Of a stretch of DNA of 64,000 bases, positions 25,331-37,895 are shown piece by piece; within the stretch, counting starts at the first letter, position 1, and each line of letters opens with the position of its first letter. A model generated the notes under the pieces. The model was given only the letters and a program-made list of their open reading frames with translations. It ran no database searches and was not told where the DNA came from. Source of the stretch: Tragulus kanchil (lineage: Eukaryota > Chordata > Mammalia > Artiodactyla > Tragulidae); the NCBI GenBank assembly GCA_022376925.1, contig JAIOJX010000005.1:90369001-90433000 (forward strand), written 5' to 3'. Position numbers and translations under genes: made by a program.

Positions 25331-27508
25331 CATGTCATCTTTTGGATCAGGGTGTTTGCACATCTGTCCTCTACTGATCCATTTATCAACCACTAATCAG
25401 TGGCTCAGTGGTGAAGAATCTGCGTGCCAAGCAGGAGATGCAAGTTTAATCCCTAGGTTGGGAAGTTCCCCTGGAGAAGGAAATGGCCACCCACCCCAGT
25501 ATTCTTGCCTGGGAAATCCCATGGACAGAGGAGCCTGGCGGGCTACAGTCGACAGGGTCTCAGTCAAACACGGAAGAGCAACTAAACAGCAGCAACCCAC
25601 ATGCCAGGTAGTCTTCAAAGACACTGTGTTAAGTAGTGTGAAGTCCACTGTCTGTGTGATTTCATCTCTTCTCCCACCCTGGTCTTGGATTTTAATCTTA
25701 GCACTAAAGTAGACCAGCTCAGTCAGTTTGGGCAAGTCACTTAACCTCTCTAAACTTCAAACACTTACTTCACCAAAATGCTGTGTGGGCAAAATAACTG
25801 ACCTGCCACAAAACAGACATGCAGTAAGTGTAAATTTGAACCTTCTTTCCAGGCAAAGCTATTTCAGAACTCACCTTTCTCTTTTCCCTCTGACATGTAA
25901 GATAAAAAGAGAGGGGTAAATCTTGACGAGTAACAGATTTAAAAGAAAGAGAGAGAATTCCAGGGTCCAGTCATAGCACAGGCATTATGCATCACCCTGA
26001 AAGGTAAAGAGCTCTTAATATGTTTTATGCCCTTGTCTCCTCTAATTCTATAGCCATGGAGTGGTTTAGTATATCCTCTTAGAAATCATGTAAAACTAAC
26101 AGATATTTATTGTGGCCCCATAAATCTCTCTTCTCATATTAAAATGTCCTTGTTTTTCATGAGATCCTATTACCATGTTTTTTTAAATAATTTGGGGTCT
26201 GGATTTTTAAGGGCAGATAAAGGGAGAGAGTCTAGTAAGACTTCACTTCTCAAGTGGGTCAAGTCATAAAGTCACTTGAGTAGGGAAGTGTCCGACTCCA
26301 TCCCTGGCCTTTCAACTCAGAATCTCCACTAGAGAAGCCAGGGAGTCTCTGCAGTTAACACATAACACTGGTGTTGCTTCTGATGTGGCCAGTTTGGGGC
26401 ACAGTGGTCTGGGAGCAATGAACCATGTCATCTTAGGGTGTTTGCACATCTGTCCTCTACTGATCCATTTATCAACCACTAATCAGTGGCTCAGTGGTGA
26501 AGAATCTGCGTGCCAAGCAGGAGATGCAAGTTTAATCCCTAGGTTGGGAAGTTCCCCTGGAGAAGGAAATGGCCACCCACCCCAGTATTCTTGCCTGGGA
26601 AATCCCATGGACAGAGGAGCCTGGCGGGCTACAGTCGACAGGGTCTCAGTCAAACACGGAAGAGCAACTAAACAGCAGCAACCCACATGCCAGGTAGTCT
26701 TCAAAGACACTGTGTTAAGTAGTGTGAAGTCCACTGTCTGTGTGATTTCATCTCTTCTCCCACCCTGGTCTTGGATTTTAATCTTAGCACTAAAGTAGAC
26801 CAGCTCAGTCAGTTTGGGCAAGTCACTTAACCTCTCTAAACTTCAAACACTTACTTCACCAAAATGCTGTGTGGGCAAAATAACTGACCTGCCACAAAAC
26901 AGACATGCAGTAAGTGTAAATTTGAACCTTCTTTCCAGGCAAAGCTATTTCAGAACTCACCTTTCTCTTTTCCCTCTGACATGTAAGAGAAAAAGAGAGG
27001 GGGGGTAAATCTTGACGAGTAACAGATTTAAAAGAAAGAGAGAGGAATTCCAGGGTCCAGTCATAGCACAGGCATTATGCATCACCCTGAAAGGTAAAGA
27101 GCTCTTAATATGTTTTATGCCCTTGTCTCCTCTAATTCTATAGCCATGGAGTGGTTTAGTATATCCTCTTAGAAATCATGTAAAACTAACAGATATTTAT
27201 TGTGGCCCCATAAATCTCTCTTCTCATATTAAAATGTCCTTGTTTTTCATGAGATCCTATTACCATGTTTTTTTAAATAATTTGGGGTCTGGATTTTTAA
27301 GGGCAGATAAAGGGAGAGAGTCTAGTAAGACTTCACTTCTCAAGTGGGTCAAGTCATAAAGTCACTTGAGTAGGGAAGTGTCCGACTCCATCCCTGGCCT
27401 TTCAACTCAGAATCTCCACTAGAGAAGCCAGGGAGTCTCTGCAGTTAACACATAACACTGGTGTTGCTTCTGATGTGGCCAGTTTGGGGCACAGTGGTCT
27501 GGGAGCAA
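25331..27508. repeat. Direct duplication 9 (25331-26418 / 26424-27508)
   Basis: The offset is 1,086 bp in the body. Copy two starts with dropped bases: the 16 or so bases around 25341-25351 are reduced, giving CATCTTAGGGTG where copy one has CATCTTTTGGATCAGGGTG. Later the copies differ by a G-run (26999-27005 versus 25914). Each copy carries the same Bov-tA SINE. Confidence 0.95.
25396..25600 (+). mobile_element. Bov-tA SINE, sense
   Basis: AGTGGCTCAGTGGTGAAGAA, TCCCCTGGAGAAGGAAATGG, CCCCAGTATTCTTGCCTGGG and GGACAGAGGAGCCTGGCGGG are diagnostic Bov-tA blocks. Divergence and missing bases show age. The duplicate is at 26482-26686. Confidence 0.92.
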
Positions 27509-28605
27509 GGCTCTCTGTAGGCAGGACAGGGACCCAGGCCCCACGGTTGTGCTGCTGATTCTTTGGTTGAGTTTATCTCTGTATGTAAAGGGTGGGAACA
27601 AAGCAAAGACTCTTGATAATATATTCCTCCTTCTCTGGCCTAATAAAAGACCATTCTAAAGTCTGATTAAATTCAATCCTGGACAGAATGGTAACATGGT
27701 TCATTTTTGCATGATCAGACTTCATTGCTATTTGCCTGGAAATCTGACTTTTTTTGATATACTTTTTTAGCTTGTAAATAGCAATATAGCACCATCTACC
27801 ATAGTATGAATATGTCATAATTTAATCTCTATCCTATTGATAGCCAATAAAATATTGTGACAAATTTCTCGGTCATAAACATTCCATAGTGACTTTACTG
27901 GGTTTTATCTCCTCCTCTTGCCTCCTTACATTATCTACTATCTACATCATTTATTTTTTTCAGTGCAAATTGTCCCAATGTATAATGGCCCAGTATTCAA
28001 CCATAGTTCTTGAAGAAATTATATAAACCAATATTTAAAGTGACAATTTTTGTATTTTTATATTTCCATTAACTTTTATTCTCAGAGGAAAAAGTTTAAA
28101 ATATTTTTGTACACATATATACAGATGTAGTTGGGTTAAGGAAAGATATCTTTTCCCCATTTCATCATGCAAAAGCCTGGGAATATAGGCAATTCAGGAA
28201 GGCAATGTGTGTATGAGTCTACTTGAAAAATTTTAGTGCCTAAAATCCACACATTAGTTAATTCCATTAAGACTTTAAAGTATCTGTTAAAAATATACAT
28301 TGAAGGTAAAATATTACACAAGTTTTAATGGTGCCAGAGGAATTGCTAACAGCTTTAAAATAGATTGTGTACAACACAGAGGGTCCCTGAGTCACTGGAA
28401 AATCCTAAAAAATGTCAAAAACTGAGCATGAGCTTCTCCATTTACCATTCATCTGCTGTGGCTGAGGGGTACACCTCACCTGCTTGGAGTGGCCTCAATG
28501 CTTCATGCAAGGTAATGCAGTGCAACAAAGGGACTTCCACTACACAAAGGAGCAGTTCTTCCAAACCCACTGCATTTGTTTCCAGGGGTGAAACATGTCT
28601 CTACC

Positions 28606-28937
28606 TGTTGTTGCTCAGTTGCTAAGTCTCGTGTGTGAATCTTTGTGACCCCCATGGGCTGCAGCATGCCAGGCCTTCCTGTCCCTCACTATATCGCAGA
28701 GTTTGCTTGAGTTCATGCTCATTGAATCAGTGATGCTCTCCAGCCATCTTATCCTCTGCTGCCCTCTTCTCCTTTGACCTTCAGTCTTTCACAGCATCGG
28801 GGTCTTTTCCAATGAGATGCTCCTCATATCAGGTAGCCAAAGTGCTGGAGCTTCAGCATCAGTCCTTTCAATGAGCGTTTAGGGTTGATTCCCTTTAAGA
28901 TTGACTGGTTTGATCTCCTTGTGGGCTAGGGGACTCT
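28606..28937 (-). mobile_element. BovB LINE 3'-end fragment, antisense
   Basis: It matches the same BovB 3' region as 15066-15420 but is an independent, diverged insertion: GTTGCTCAGTTGCTAAGTCT, GGGCTGCAGCATGCCAGGCC and CATCTTATCCTCTGCTGCCC. It has no coding potential. Confidence 0.85.
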
Positions 28938-29449
28938 GCCTCCTCACAGATACACAGGCACACACCCACCACACCCACGACACAAGCAGTTAAGGCGTGC
29001 ATAGTATCATGAGTCCCTGGAAGATGACTTTTTCCTTTCGGTGAGTCCAGACTGATCGGAGTAAGCTGCGTACTCACAGGATACACACTTGATACGTGCC
29101 CAGTTAGGACATCTGTCTTGTTTGAAGGGTGTGACTTCATGGCAGAGTCTGTGTAAACTGCTTGCACTATGGAGACCTAAGTCATTTCTACAGGAGAACA
29201 TAATCACAGCTTTGAGGCTGAAGAAAAAAGGATTTACCTAGCTGACGGTGATGAGTTGCACAGCAGTTTAAACAAATTGTAAGAACTTTCTCAGTTGCAG
29301 CAGACATTATGAACTCTGAGCCAGATCTCGGGAAAGGAAGTACATCTGCTCCGAATGGAAACTTTTATTCTCTTAATTACTGAATAGATGAAAACTTCCC
29401 CTGGATATTTTTCTGAGAAAAATCTTCAGTTTCTTCCTGTTTTCCTATA

Positions 29450-31857
29450 CTGGGCTTTTAAAAAAATTACTCTTCTTTACCTTTGCTTTCTTTTCCTTCA
29501 CTAAAGACTCAGTATTGAGGTAGGTTTTGACAGAGCAGAGGGGGAAGGAGATGGTTAGAAAACAAACATGACCAAGCTTCCAGTTCCATCTTTGCTCTGG
29601 GTCGAACCCTATTTCTCTCCTGGTTGACAATTAACTTGGTGGTGGTTAATCTGTAAAAGGAGATGTCACTGATCCCATTACCTGACCCTCTGTTTTACCT
29701 TTCTACACACTGTATGCAGAATATGCCATGATCTCAGCCCTGGGTCTAATAGAGGAGGTAGGGGGGTTCACAGTGACACGATGGTAGGCGTGTGCTGTAG
29801 GCATCAGGGGAATGAGAGGAGGCTTCTGTGAGTAGCAAACAAAACAAAACCAACACCCTCCCCGAAGTGTGGGCATTTCCCCTTTATTTTGTAGCAAATA
29901 AAGCCACCCAGCCATCTTATTCCCAACCCTCTCCTCACCTCCAACTCCAGCTCCCAGTGCTAATAGCACAGAAGGTTTCTTCTGCAAATTTCTCTTATAA
30001 AAATATACAAGCATACAGATTATATGTCTTCTCTAAAAAGGATCATACTGCATGATGCTCTGCATCTTCTTTCCTTCCTTCCTTCCTTTAGACATATGTC
30101 ACTCACTCCCTGCTGGCTCCCTACTTCACTCACAGCTCACCTCTAAGGTCACCTCCTCTGATAGGTGTTTCCAGATCCTCCACCCAGGGAATTTAATCTC
30201 CCTGTGGCAGTGACTTTAGTTTGCTCTCACCTGTATCCCCAGTGACTAGACTAGGGCCGGCACATAGTGAGCCCTCAGTATGTACTTGGTAAACAGACGA
30301 ATATGAATCCTCGTAGTCACCTGCCATAGGAGCGAGAGTGTGCCTGAACTGTGACTGATCTAACCGTGCTCTTACAGCTGGGCATGCAGGCTGTTTCAAG
30401 CTTTAGTCATTACAAGCAATGCTGCTTTGCCTGAACTTGTAAGAGGACATCAGAGAATGGGATTGCTAGGTCCAGGGAGAGACGCATTTTCATTTTGAAT
30501 AGAAGATGCCCAATTACACTATCAAAAAATTATTGCTATTCACACCCACCAGCAACGACTGAAAGCACTGGTTTTCCCCCAGTTTTCTCTTGATGTTCTT
30601 GGTTTTTAATCTTAACAGGAGATAGGTGTAGCAGGAGGTTGAACCTCGTTTGACTGGGCTTTTAAAAAAATTACTCTTCTTTACCTTTGCTTTCTTTTCC
30701 TTCACTAAAGACTCAGTATTGAGGTAGGTTTTGACAGAGCAGAGGGGGAAGGAGATGGTTAGAAAACAAACATGACCAAGCTTCCAGTTCCATCTTTGCT
30801 CTGGGTCGAACCCTATTTCTCTCCTGGTTGACAATTAACTTGGTGGTGGTTAATCTGTAAAAGGAGATGTCACTGATCCCATTACCTGACCCTCTGTTTT
30901 ACCTTTCTACACACTGTATGCAGAATATGCCATGATCTCAGCCCTGGGTCTAATAGAGGAGGTAGGGGGGTTCACAGTGACACGATGGTAGGCGTGTGCT
31001 GTAGGCATCAGGGGAATGAGAGGAGGCTTCTGTGAGTAGCAAACAAAACAAAACCAACACCCTCCCCGAAGTGTGGGCATTTCCCCTTTATTTTGTAGCA
31101 AATAAAGCCACCCAGCCATCTTATTCCCAACCCTCTCCTCACCTCCAACTCCAGCTCCCAGTGCTAATAGCACAGAAGGTTTCTTCTGCAAATTTCTCTT
31201 ATAAAAATATACAAGCATACAGATTATATGTCTTCTCTAAAAAGGATCATACTGCATGATGCTCTGCATCTTCTTTCCTTCCTTCCTTCCTTTAGACATA
31301 TGTCACTCACTCCCTGCTGGCTCCCTACTTCACTCACAGCTCACCTCTAAGGTCACCTCCTCTGATAGGTGTTTCCACATCTTCCACCCAGGGAATTTAA
31401 TCTCCCTGTGGCAGTGACTTTAGTTTGCTCTCACCTGTATCCCCAGTGACTAGACTAGGGCCGGCACATAGTGAGCCCTCAGTATGTACTTGGTAAACAG
31501 ACGAATATGAATCCTCGTAGTCACCTGCCATAGGAGCGAGAGTGTGCCTGAACTGTGACTGATCTAACCGTGCTCTTACAGCTGGGCATGCAGGCTGTTT
31601 CAAGCTTTAGTCATTACAAGCAATGCTGCTTTGCCTGAACTTGTAAGAGGACATCAGAGAATGGGATTGCTAGGTCCAGGGAGAGACGCATTTTCATTTT
31701 GAATAGAAGATGCCCAATTACACTATCAAAAAATTATTGCTATTCACACCCACCAGCAACGACTGAAAGCACTGGTTTTCCCCCAGTTTTCTCTTGATGT
31801 TCTTGGTTTTTAATCTTAACAGGAGATAGGTGTAGCAGGAGGTTGAACCTCGTTTGA
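29450..31857. repeat. Direct duplication 10 (29450-30653 / 30654-31857)
   Basis: The offset is 1,204 bp, the longest in the window. The copies abut without filler and look near identical, including a (TTCC)n tract at about 30070-30088 and 31274-31292. Its last 340 bp occur a third time at 32598-32940 through duplication 11. Confidence 0.96.
30400..30600. mobile_element. Old L1-like fragment
   Basis: Blocks such as GAATGGGATTGCTAGGTCCA and CACACCCACCAGCAACGACT resemble ancient L1 3' sequences. Strong divergence makes the family call tentative. Further copies at 31604-31804 and 32688-32887 come from duplications 10 and 11. Confidence 0.5.
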
Positions 31858-33625
31858 ATTGGTATTTCCATGTAAATGACTGAGGTTAAATATTATAATA
31901 TATGTATTGGCCATTTTCTTCAGTGAATCTGTTTACAACATTTTGCCAGTTTGCGCTGGCTTCTCTGTCATCTTGTTATCAACTTGTAGCTGTCATTGGT
32001 ATTGAGCATATTAGGCCTTAATTTGTCATGTGTGGCTATTACCTTTCCCAGCCTAAGTTTTGTCATTCATTCACTAGCTTTTGTCTTAGAAAACTTTACA
32101 TTTTTATCTAGTCAGACTGTCTTACAGAGAGCTCAGCTCAGTGCTCTGTGGTGACCTAGATGGGTGGGATAGGAAGGAGGTCCAAGAGGGAGGGGATGTG
32201 TGTATACATATGGCTGACTCACTGTTGTACAGCAGAAACTAATGCAACCTTGTAAAGCAACTGTCTCAATTCAAATAAAAATTTTTAAGAAAAATTGTTA
32301 TTTAAGTTAAAAAACTGTCTTGTAGGCCTCTGAGTGTCCAGGCTTTTTTAATTTTCTAAATTTTGGCCTCTTTTATTGTTTTTTTACTTATTTATTTTCA
32401 TCCATCTTTATTCTTTGGCCTGTGTGGGCCTCCCATTGCAGTGGCCTCTCGCTGCAGAGCACTGGCTGTGGATGCATGTGCCGCAGCCGCTCCACGGCAT
32501 GTGGGATCTTCCTGGGCCAGGGATCGAACCGGTGCCCTTGTATGCAGTGGCCTCTCCGCCTTGCTAGCTATAGCCTGTGAACTTGTAACGAGATGACTCG
32601 TAGTCACCTGCCAGAGGGGCGAGAGTGTGCCTGAACTGTGACTGATCTAACCGTGCTCTTACAGCTGGGCATGCAGGCTGTTTCAAGCTTTAGTCATTAC
32701 AAGCAATGCTGCTTTGCCTGAACTTGTAAGAGGACATCAGAGAATGGGATTGCTAGGTCCAGGGAGAGACGCATTTTCATTTTGAATAGAAGATGCCCAA
32801 TTACACTATCAAAAAATTATTGCTATTCACACCCACCAGCAACGACTGAAAGCACTGGTTTTCCCCCAGTTTTCTCTTGATGTTCTTGGTTTTTAATCTT
32901 AACAGGAGATAGGTGTAGCAGGAGGTTGAACCTCGTTTGAATTGGTATTTCCATGTAAATGACTGAGGTTAAATATTATAATATATGTATTGGCCATTTT
33001 CTTCAGTGAATCTGTTTACAACATTTTGCCAGTTTGCGCTGGCTTCTCTGTCATCTTGTTATCAACTTGTAGCTGTCATTGGTATTGAGCATATTAGGCC
33101 TTAATTTGTCATGTGTGGCTATTACCTTTCCCAGCCTAAGTTTTGTCATTCATTCACTAGCTTTTGTCTTAGAAAACTTTACATTTTTATCTAGTCAGAC
33201 TGTCTTACAGAGAGCTCAGCTCAGTGCTCTGTGGTGACCTAGATGGGTGGGATAGGAAGGAGGTCCAAGAGGGAGGGGATGTGTGTATACATATGGCTGA
33301 CTCACTGTTGTACAGCAGAAACTAATGCAACCTTGTAAAGCAACTGTCTCAATTCAAATAAAAATTTTTAAGAAAAATTGTTATTTAAGTTAAAAAACTG
33401 TCTTGTAGGCCTCTGAGTGTCCAGGCTTTTTTAATTTTCTAAATTTTGGCCTCTTTTATTGTTTTTTTACTTATTTATTTTCATCCATCTTTATTCTTTG
33501 GCCTGTGTGGGCCTCCCATTGCAGTGGCCTCTCGCTGCAGAGCACTGGCTGTGGATGCATGTGCCGCAGCCGCTCCACGGCATGTGGGATCTTCCTGGGC
33601 CAGGGATCGAACCGGTGCCCCTTGT
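31515..33625. repeat. Direct duplication 11 (31515-32547 / 32598-33625)
   Basis: The offset is 1,083 bp. Copy one breaks off inside a SINE near 32541 and is followed by about 50 bp of corrupted sequence; copy two contains the whole SINE. The break in the middle of the element, not at its ends, argues against a biological duplication mechanism tied to the element. Confidence 0.95.
32140..32290 (+). mobile_element. L1 3'-end fragment
   Basis: GGTGGGATAGGAAGGAGGTC followed by ATATGGCTGACTCACTGTTG and TACAGCAGAAACTAATGCAA, then an AATAAAAATTTTT tail, is typical of the artiodactyl L1 3' end. The duplicate lies at 33223-33373. Confidence 0.75.
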
Positions 33626-33669
33626 ACTGCAAGGTGGACTCTTTACCTACTGGACCACCAGAGAAGCCC
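33425..33669 (-). mobile_element. CHR-like SINE, antisense, with 12-bp TSD
   Basis: The whole SINE is bounded by the perfect direct repeat CTGAGTGTCCAG at 33413-33424 and 33670-33681. The tRNA-like head reads on the minus strand and the A-rich tail appears as T-rich sequence near 33427. The truncated duplicate at about 32342-32547 has only the left flank. Confidence 0.92.
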
Positions 33670-33685
33670 CTGAGTGTCCAGTTTT

Positions 33686-33773
33686 GAAAATTTATTTGTT
33701 TTTAATTGGAGGATAATTGCTTTACAATACCGTGTTGGCTTCTATCATACCAACATGAATCAGCCATAGGTAT
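33686..33773 (-). mobile_element. L1 fragment, antisense
   Basis: TTTTTAATTGGAGGATAATT and CATGAATCAGCCATAGGTAT are hallmarks of an artiodactyl L1 3' segment read in reverse. Confidence 0.75.
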
Positions 33774-34446
33774 GAGTTTTTCTAGTTTTGAGTAAGAAAG
33801 TTTCTCCTATCTAAGCCTAAAAGATACTCTCTAGATTTTTTTGGTAATATTTTAATTTTTTAAGTAGTCAGTCTCTTGTCAGATGGAATTTTTATTAATA
33901 AATGGAAATATGTAGTGATTTAGCTTTGTTTTTCCAAATAGATTTTCAGTTATGTCAACATCATCTTTTAAATAAACCATCTTTTCCTCACTGAAGTTTA
34001 AATGTATGACTTTGATTTAAATATACTAAATACATAGTACCTATAGAAAAGTGGATAGAGACATATATACTATATATTTGTATATGTGTACACATATATG
34101 AAGTTAAATCTATCTCGATTGTCTACTTGACCTACTTGTCTATTGTTATATATTTCTTATAAATATTTTATTTGTCTCTTTATACAATCTTTTTACTGTG
34201 ATACTTCTAAGTTTGCAAATCTTATAAATTTCCCCTCACAAATCTACTTTTCCAAACTACTTTTCTACTTTTGTTAGTCTCAAATATTATTGCATATGAT
34301 GTTTAAAATCATTTAATTAAACCTATGAGAATTCTGCACAAAGTTGGGCATTTGAAAGAAATCCATTTGGCTACACTGTAGGAAGTGGACTGGAGTAAGG
34401 GGAGGCAAGGACAAGGCAGATGGTTAAGGGACGGCATTAGTAATAT

Positions 34447-34655
34447 AGATTTCCCATGTGGCGCTACTGATAAAGAAGCCACCTGCCAGTGCAGGAGATG
34501 CAAGAGACACAAGTTCAATCCCTGGGTTGGGAAGATCTCCTGAAGTAGGAAATGGCAACCCAACATTATTCTTGCCTGGAAAATTCCAAGGGCAGAGGAA
34601 CCTGGTAGGCTACAGACCATGGGATCACAAAGATTTGGAAAATTGGTTGAACAGG
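34447..34655 (+). mobile_element. Bov-tA SINE, sense
   Basis: GATTTCCCATGTGGCGCTAC, TCAATCCCTGGGTTGGGAAG, GGAAATGGCAACCCAACATT and GGCAGAGGAACCTGGTAGGC identify a diverged Bov-tA. It is single copy. Confidence 0.9.
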
Positions 34656-34960
34656 GTCTGAACAAAGGGATGGTAAGAGAGCATGCCATTTCCAAAACAG
34701 AACCAACTGGACTTTGATTTTTGTATGTGAAATACAAAGGAAAGTCAGTGAAAGCTAGTAGACTGGAGGGCTGGGCAAAGTGTAAAACAAACCCTCTACC
34801 AGAGTTAGGACTACAGAGCAAGAAGTGGGTTTGCAGCTAGACAGATGGGAAGAAGATGTGTCCACTTGTAGGTAAGTTGAGCTTAATGGAGGAAGGCTAT
34901 TGATAAGCAGACAGATAGTGCTGACAATACAGATCATTTGGGTAATTTTAAAATATTTTA

Positions 34961-35062
34961 GGGACTTCCCTGGCAATTCAGTGATTAAGAACCCACCTCT
35001 CAATGAAAGGAAGTATAGGTTCAATCCCTGGTTGGGGAGCTAAGATCCCATGTGCTTGGGAT
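34961..35062 (+). mobile_element. Truncated tRNA-derived SINE, sense
   Basis: GGGACTTCCCTGGCAATTCA and GGTTCAATCCCTGGTTGGGG show the head of a CHR-type SINE; the 3' part is lost. Confidence 0.75.
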
Positions 35063-35479
35063 CCAGAGTCTTTCACACATGATGAATTTCTTACCATCTT
35101 GTGAAGCCCTGCTTTTTACAACTCATCGTTACTTTGGGCAGCTTGAGGGCATTATTATAAATAAGTATAGAATTAAGGTATCTCTGCTTGAAGAGTAGGA
35201 ATTGTCCATTTGCTGTAAAAGGCCAGTTTTTGAAAATGTTTATTCCTCTTCAGTAGAAATATTTTTCTATAAATACTGTATGTGAATAACTTTAGAAAAT
35301 ATTTTGCAAACCTTGGTATTATTTTAAGGTCACTATAGTGTTCTCTTTATCATAAAACTCTGTTTTGACTACTGAATCTAAATAATTTTACCTGTCAAAA
35401 TTACACATAAGTTTGTCTCAGGGTATTGTGTAGGTAGGCTTATTCTCATGGCTTTTCCATTCTGTTTTTTTCTTTTCAG

Positions 35480-35691
35480 AACTTGACAGCACGGAAGAGT
35501 TAGGGAAAAAGCGGATCTGCAGGATTATCACTAAAGATTTCCCCCAGTATTTTGCAGTGGTTTCACGGATTAAGCAGGAAAGCAATCAGATTGGTCCCGA
35601 AGGTGGAATTCTGAGCAGCACCACTGTGCCCCTTGTCCAGGCTTCTTTCCCAGAGGGTGCTTTAACCAAAAGAATTCGAGTTGGCCTCCAG
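35480..35691 (+). CDS. ANK3: ANK3 exon: start of second ZU5 domain
   Basis: Acceptor TCTTTTCAG and donor GTAATG bound 212 bp. The frame completes GAA across the junction and encodes [20 protein letters not shown] through [11 protein letters not shown], ending in phase 0. [12 protein letters not shown] and GPEGG are conserved in ankyrin ZU5 repeats, where they form the second ZU5 fold of the spectrin-binding supramodule. It is single copy. Continued open frame past the donor reads into intron and a SINE and is not coding. Confidence 0.97.
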
Positions 35692-35831
35692 GTAATGGTC
35701 ATAGAAAGGCGTTCTCCTTGGTACACACAGAGAGCATGTCAACATGTCCTGCTCTGGAAACTGCTGTCACGACTCATCTTAATGATACACTGCCAATTGA
35801 AGTATTGGGCCACTGGGGGAATCATTCATCT

Positions 35832-36101
35832 TTTTTTTTTTCCTGGACACTTCTGTTCCTCTTTCATTTATTTTTCATTCATCTCTGTTCTTTGGCCTGT
35901 GTGGGCCTCCCATTGCAGTGGCCTCTCTCACTGTAGAGCACTGGCTCTGGGCGCACGTGCTCCAGAGTTCTGGCTCAGTAGTTGGACACATGGGTCCAGC
36001 TGCTCCGCGGCACATGGGATCTTCCCAGGCCAGGGATCGAACCGGCGCCCTCTGCACTGCAAGGCGGTGTTCTTACCCACTGGACCACCAGGGAAGCCCC
36101 C
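35832..36101 (-). mobile_element. Full-length CHR-like SINE, antisense, with TSD
   Basis: Flanks TCATTCATCT at 35822-35831 and 36102-36111 form a 10-bp target-site duplication. The poly-A tail is seen as a T-run after 35832, and the tRNA-like head ends at GGGAAGCCCC. It is one of the least diverged members of this family here. Confidence 0.9.
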
Positions 36102-36674
36102 TCATTCATCTCTTTTAAATAAAAAGCATAACATTAGCTTAGTGGCTTATCAAAAAGGGTACGTATTTTATGGTTTTTCTGTTTAGATATATCACTTGGC
36201 TTCTGATGAAAGATCTTTTTTTTTTCTTAAATCATAGGTTATTGGTCTCAGTATGTGGTGCAACTACACACGAAAGAGTACATATACCATTAAACAAACC
36301 GTATTTGATTTGGTTTGTAATATGCCACATCACAAAATTCAGTAACAGTACAACTTGCAAGCTTTCAAATTTTAGTTCAAGTATATCATAAATGCTGGGT
36401 TTTATCCAAACCAGTTGGAACTTATTTTCATTGGGAAAGCTGGCTGAAAATCCTGGAAAGAATGGTCTTTCTTGCATTTATTCATTTTTGTTAGCACTTA
36501 ACCAGAAAATTTTTTTTCTTACTGCATAAGGAAAATAACCTGAGTTAACTTAATTTGTGTTGTTACTTAATACAGTAATTAATAATTTAACTAAAAGTTC
36601 AGTAAGCATTTGGAACTAAAGATATTTCAGTAATATGAAGTTGCCTTCAACTGCCTCTCTATATTGAATATTTT

Positions 36675-37020
36675 TTGTTTTAATTTTTATTTATTTATTG
36701 GCTATTCTGGGTTTTCACTGCTGCTGCAGGCTCTTCTCTAGTTGCAGGGAATAGGGGCTACTCTCTAGTTGAGGTGAGCAGGCTTCTTGTTGCAGTGACT
36801 TTTCTTGTAGAACTCGGGCTCTAGGGCTCACGGACTTCCGTAGTTGCGGCACGTGGGCTCAATAGTTGTAGCTCTGAGGCACAAGAGCACAGGCCCAGTA
36901 ATTGTGGCTCACAAGCTTAGTTGCTTTGCAGCATGTGGGATCTTCTCAGATCAGGGATCGAACTCATGTCTCCTGCATTGGCAGGCAAACTCTTTACCAC
37001 TGAGCTACCAGGGAAGCCCC
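36675..37020 (-). mobile_element. Long tRNA-derived SINE, antisense, with 14-bp TSD
   Basis: A perfect 14-bp repeat ATATTGAATATTTT flanks it at 36661-36674 and 37021-37034. The element is about 346 bp, longer than the other CHR-like copies, with an internal region of TTGTGGCTC-type motifs (+ strand) and the usual GGGATC, GATCGAAC and GGGAAGCCCC head. It is probably a different subfamily. Confidence 0.88.
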
Positions 37021-37687
37021 ATATTGAATATTTTACCAAATAACAAAGAAACAAAAAGAAAGAAATTAGGCTTGCCAGACTAGATTGATATCCTTTGAAA
37101 TCTCATATGCCTTCTTATAAGTTAACTCTGGAAGCATCCATTTTTACATGGATATATATTGCCCTTATAGTGTTTGTTTTTTTTTTTTTTTTTAACTAAA
37201 TGTCCTGCATAGTGAGAAAGGAGGAATAAGAATTTCTTAAGCTCACAAATTTTTAATAAGTTTTCTTTAACAAAAATTTTGAAGGATTATAATCCATTAT
37301 AAACCATTTCCAAATAACAATAAACATTAAAATATTGCTAACCTTCACTCAATAAAACATCTAACATAAAAGACTGACGATACCAAGTGTCAGCAAATAT
37401 GCAGAGCAACTAGGCTCACACGTGCTGGTCAGTATAAGAAATGGTCCTGCAACCAACATTTTGGAAAACATTTTGGCAGTTCTTTCATAATGGTGGTGGT
37501 ATGCACACCTCAAATAGCAGTTTGGCTCTTGGATACACATTCATATGGCCATTGCAAGGCATGCACAGGAACATTAATAGCAGAAGTAAGACATTTTTGG
37601 TGGTTGCTTCTGGTTCTTTCCTCCTCAACTAAAAAGTCAGCTTTCTGGTAAGAGGAAAATGTTTAAGGTTCTTTCTCTTGTCTCTAG

Positions 37688-37895
37688 GCCCAGCCTGTTC
37701 CAGATGAAATTGTGAAAAAGATCCTTGGAAACAAAGCAACATTTAGCCCCATTGTCACTGTGGAACCGAGAAGAAGGAAATTCCACAAGCCTATCACAAT
37801 GACCATTCCAGTGCCCCCAGCCTCAGGGGAAGGTGTCTCCAATGGGTACAAGGGAGACACCACACCCAATCTGCGCCTTCTCTGTAGCATTACAG
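37688..37895 (+). CDS. ANK3: ANK3 exon: end of second ZU5 domain
   Basis: Acceptor TTGTCTCTAG and donor GTTTGG bound 208 bp encoding [20 protein letters not shown] through LRLLCSIT, ending one base into a glycine codon. [19 protein letters not shown] is an invariant ankyrin block. The donor lacks the usual A at position +3 and purine-rich +4/+5 bases. The last 15-20 bp of the exon plus donor are repeated at about 39006-39026 by duplication 12. Confidence 0.97.

Larger units (their letters stand above)
5910..35479 (+). other. ANK3: Large ANK3 intron (29.6 kb as assembled)
   Basis: No exon was recognised. It carries ten of the twenty ~1.1-kb direct duplications (numbers 2-11), a BovB LINE fragment with minus-strand reverse-transcriptase remnants, further BovB and L1 pieces, Bov-tA, Bov-A2 and CHR-like SINEs, and two MER5-like DNA transposon remnants. 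Removing one copy of each pair would shrink it to about 18.4 kb. Unrecognised AT-rich stretches include 11525-12010, 13000-15065, 27510-28600 and 33775-34445. Confidence 0.8.
35692..37687 (+). other. ANK3: ANK3 intron with two SINEs
   Basis: It contains antisense SINEs at 35832-36101 and 36675-37020, each with a target-site duplication, and a T20-like run near 37166-37192. The remainder is AT-rich, single copy and unrecognised. Confidence 0.8.

Noticed and set aside
35557..36186. 209-codon ORF extending an ankyrin exon
   Set aside because: Codons beyond 35691 read past a good donor into intron and an antisense SINE. Only 35480-35691 is exon.
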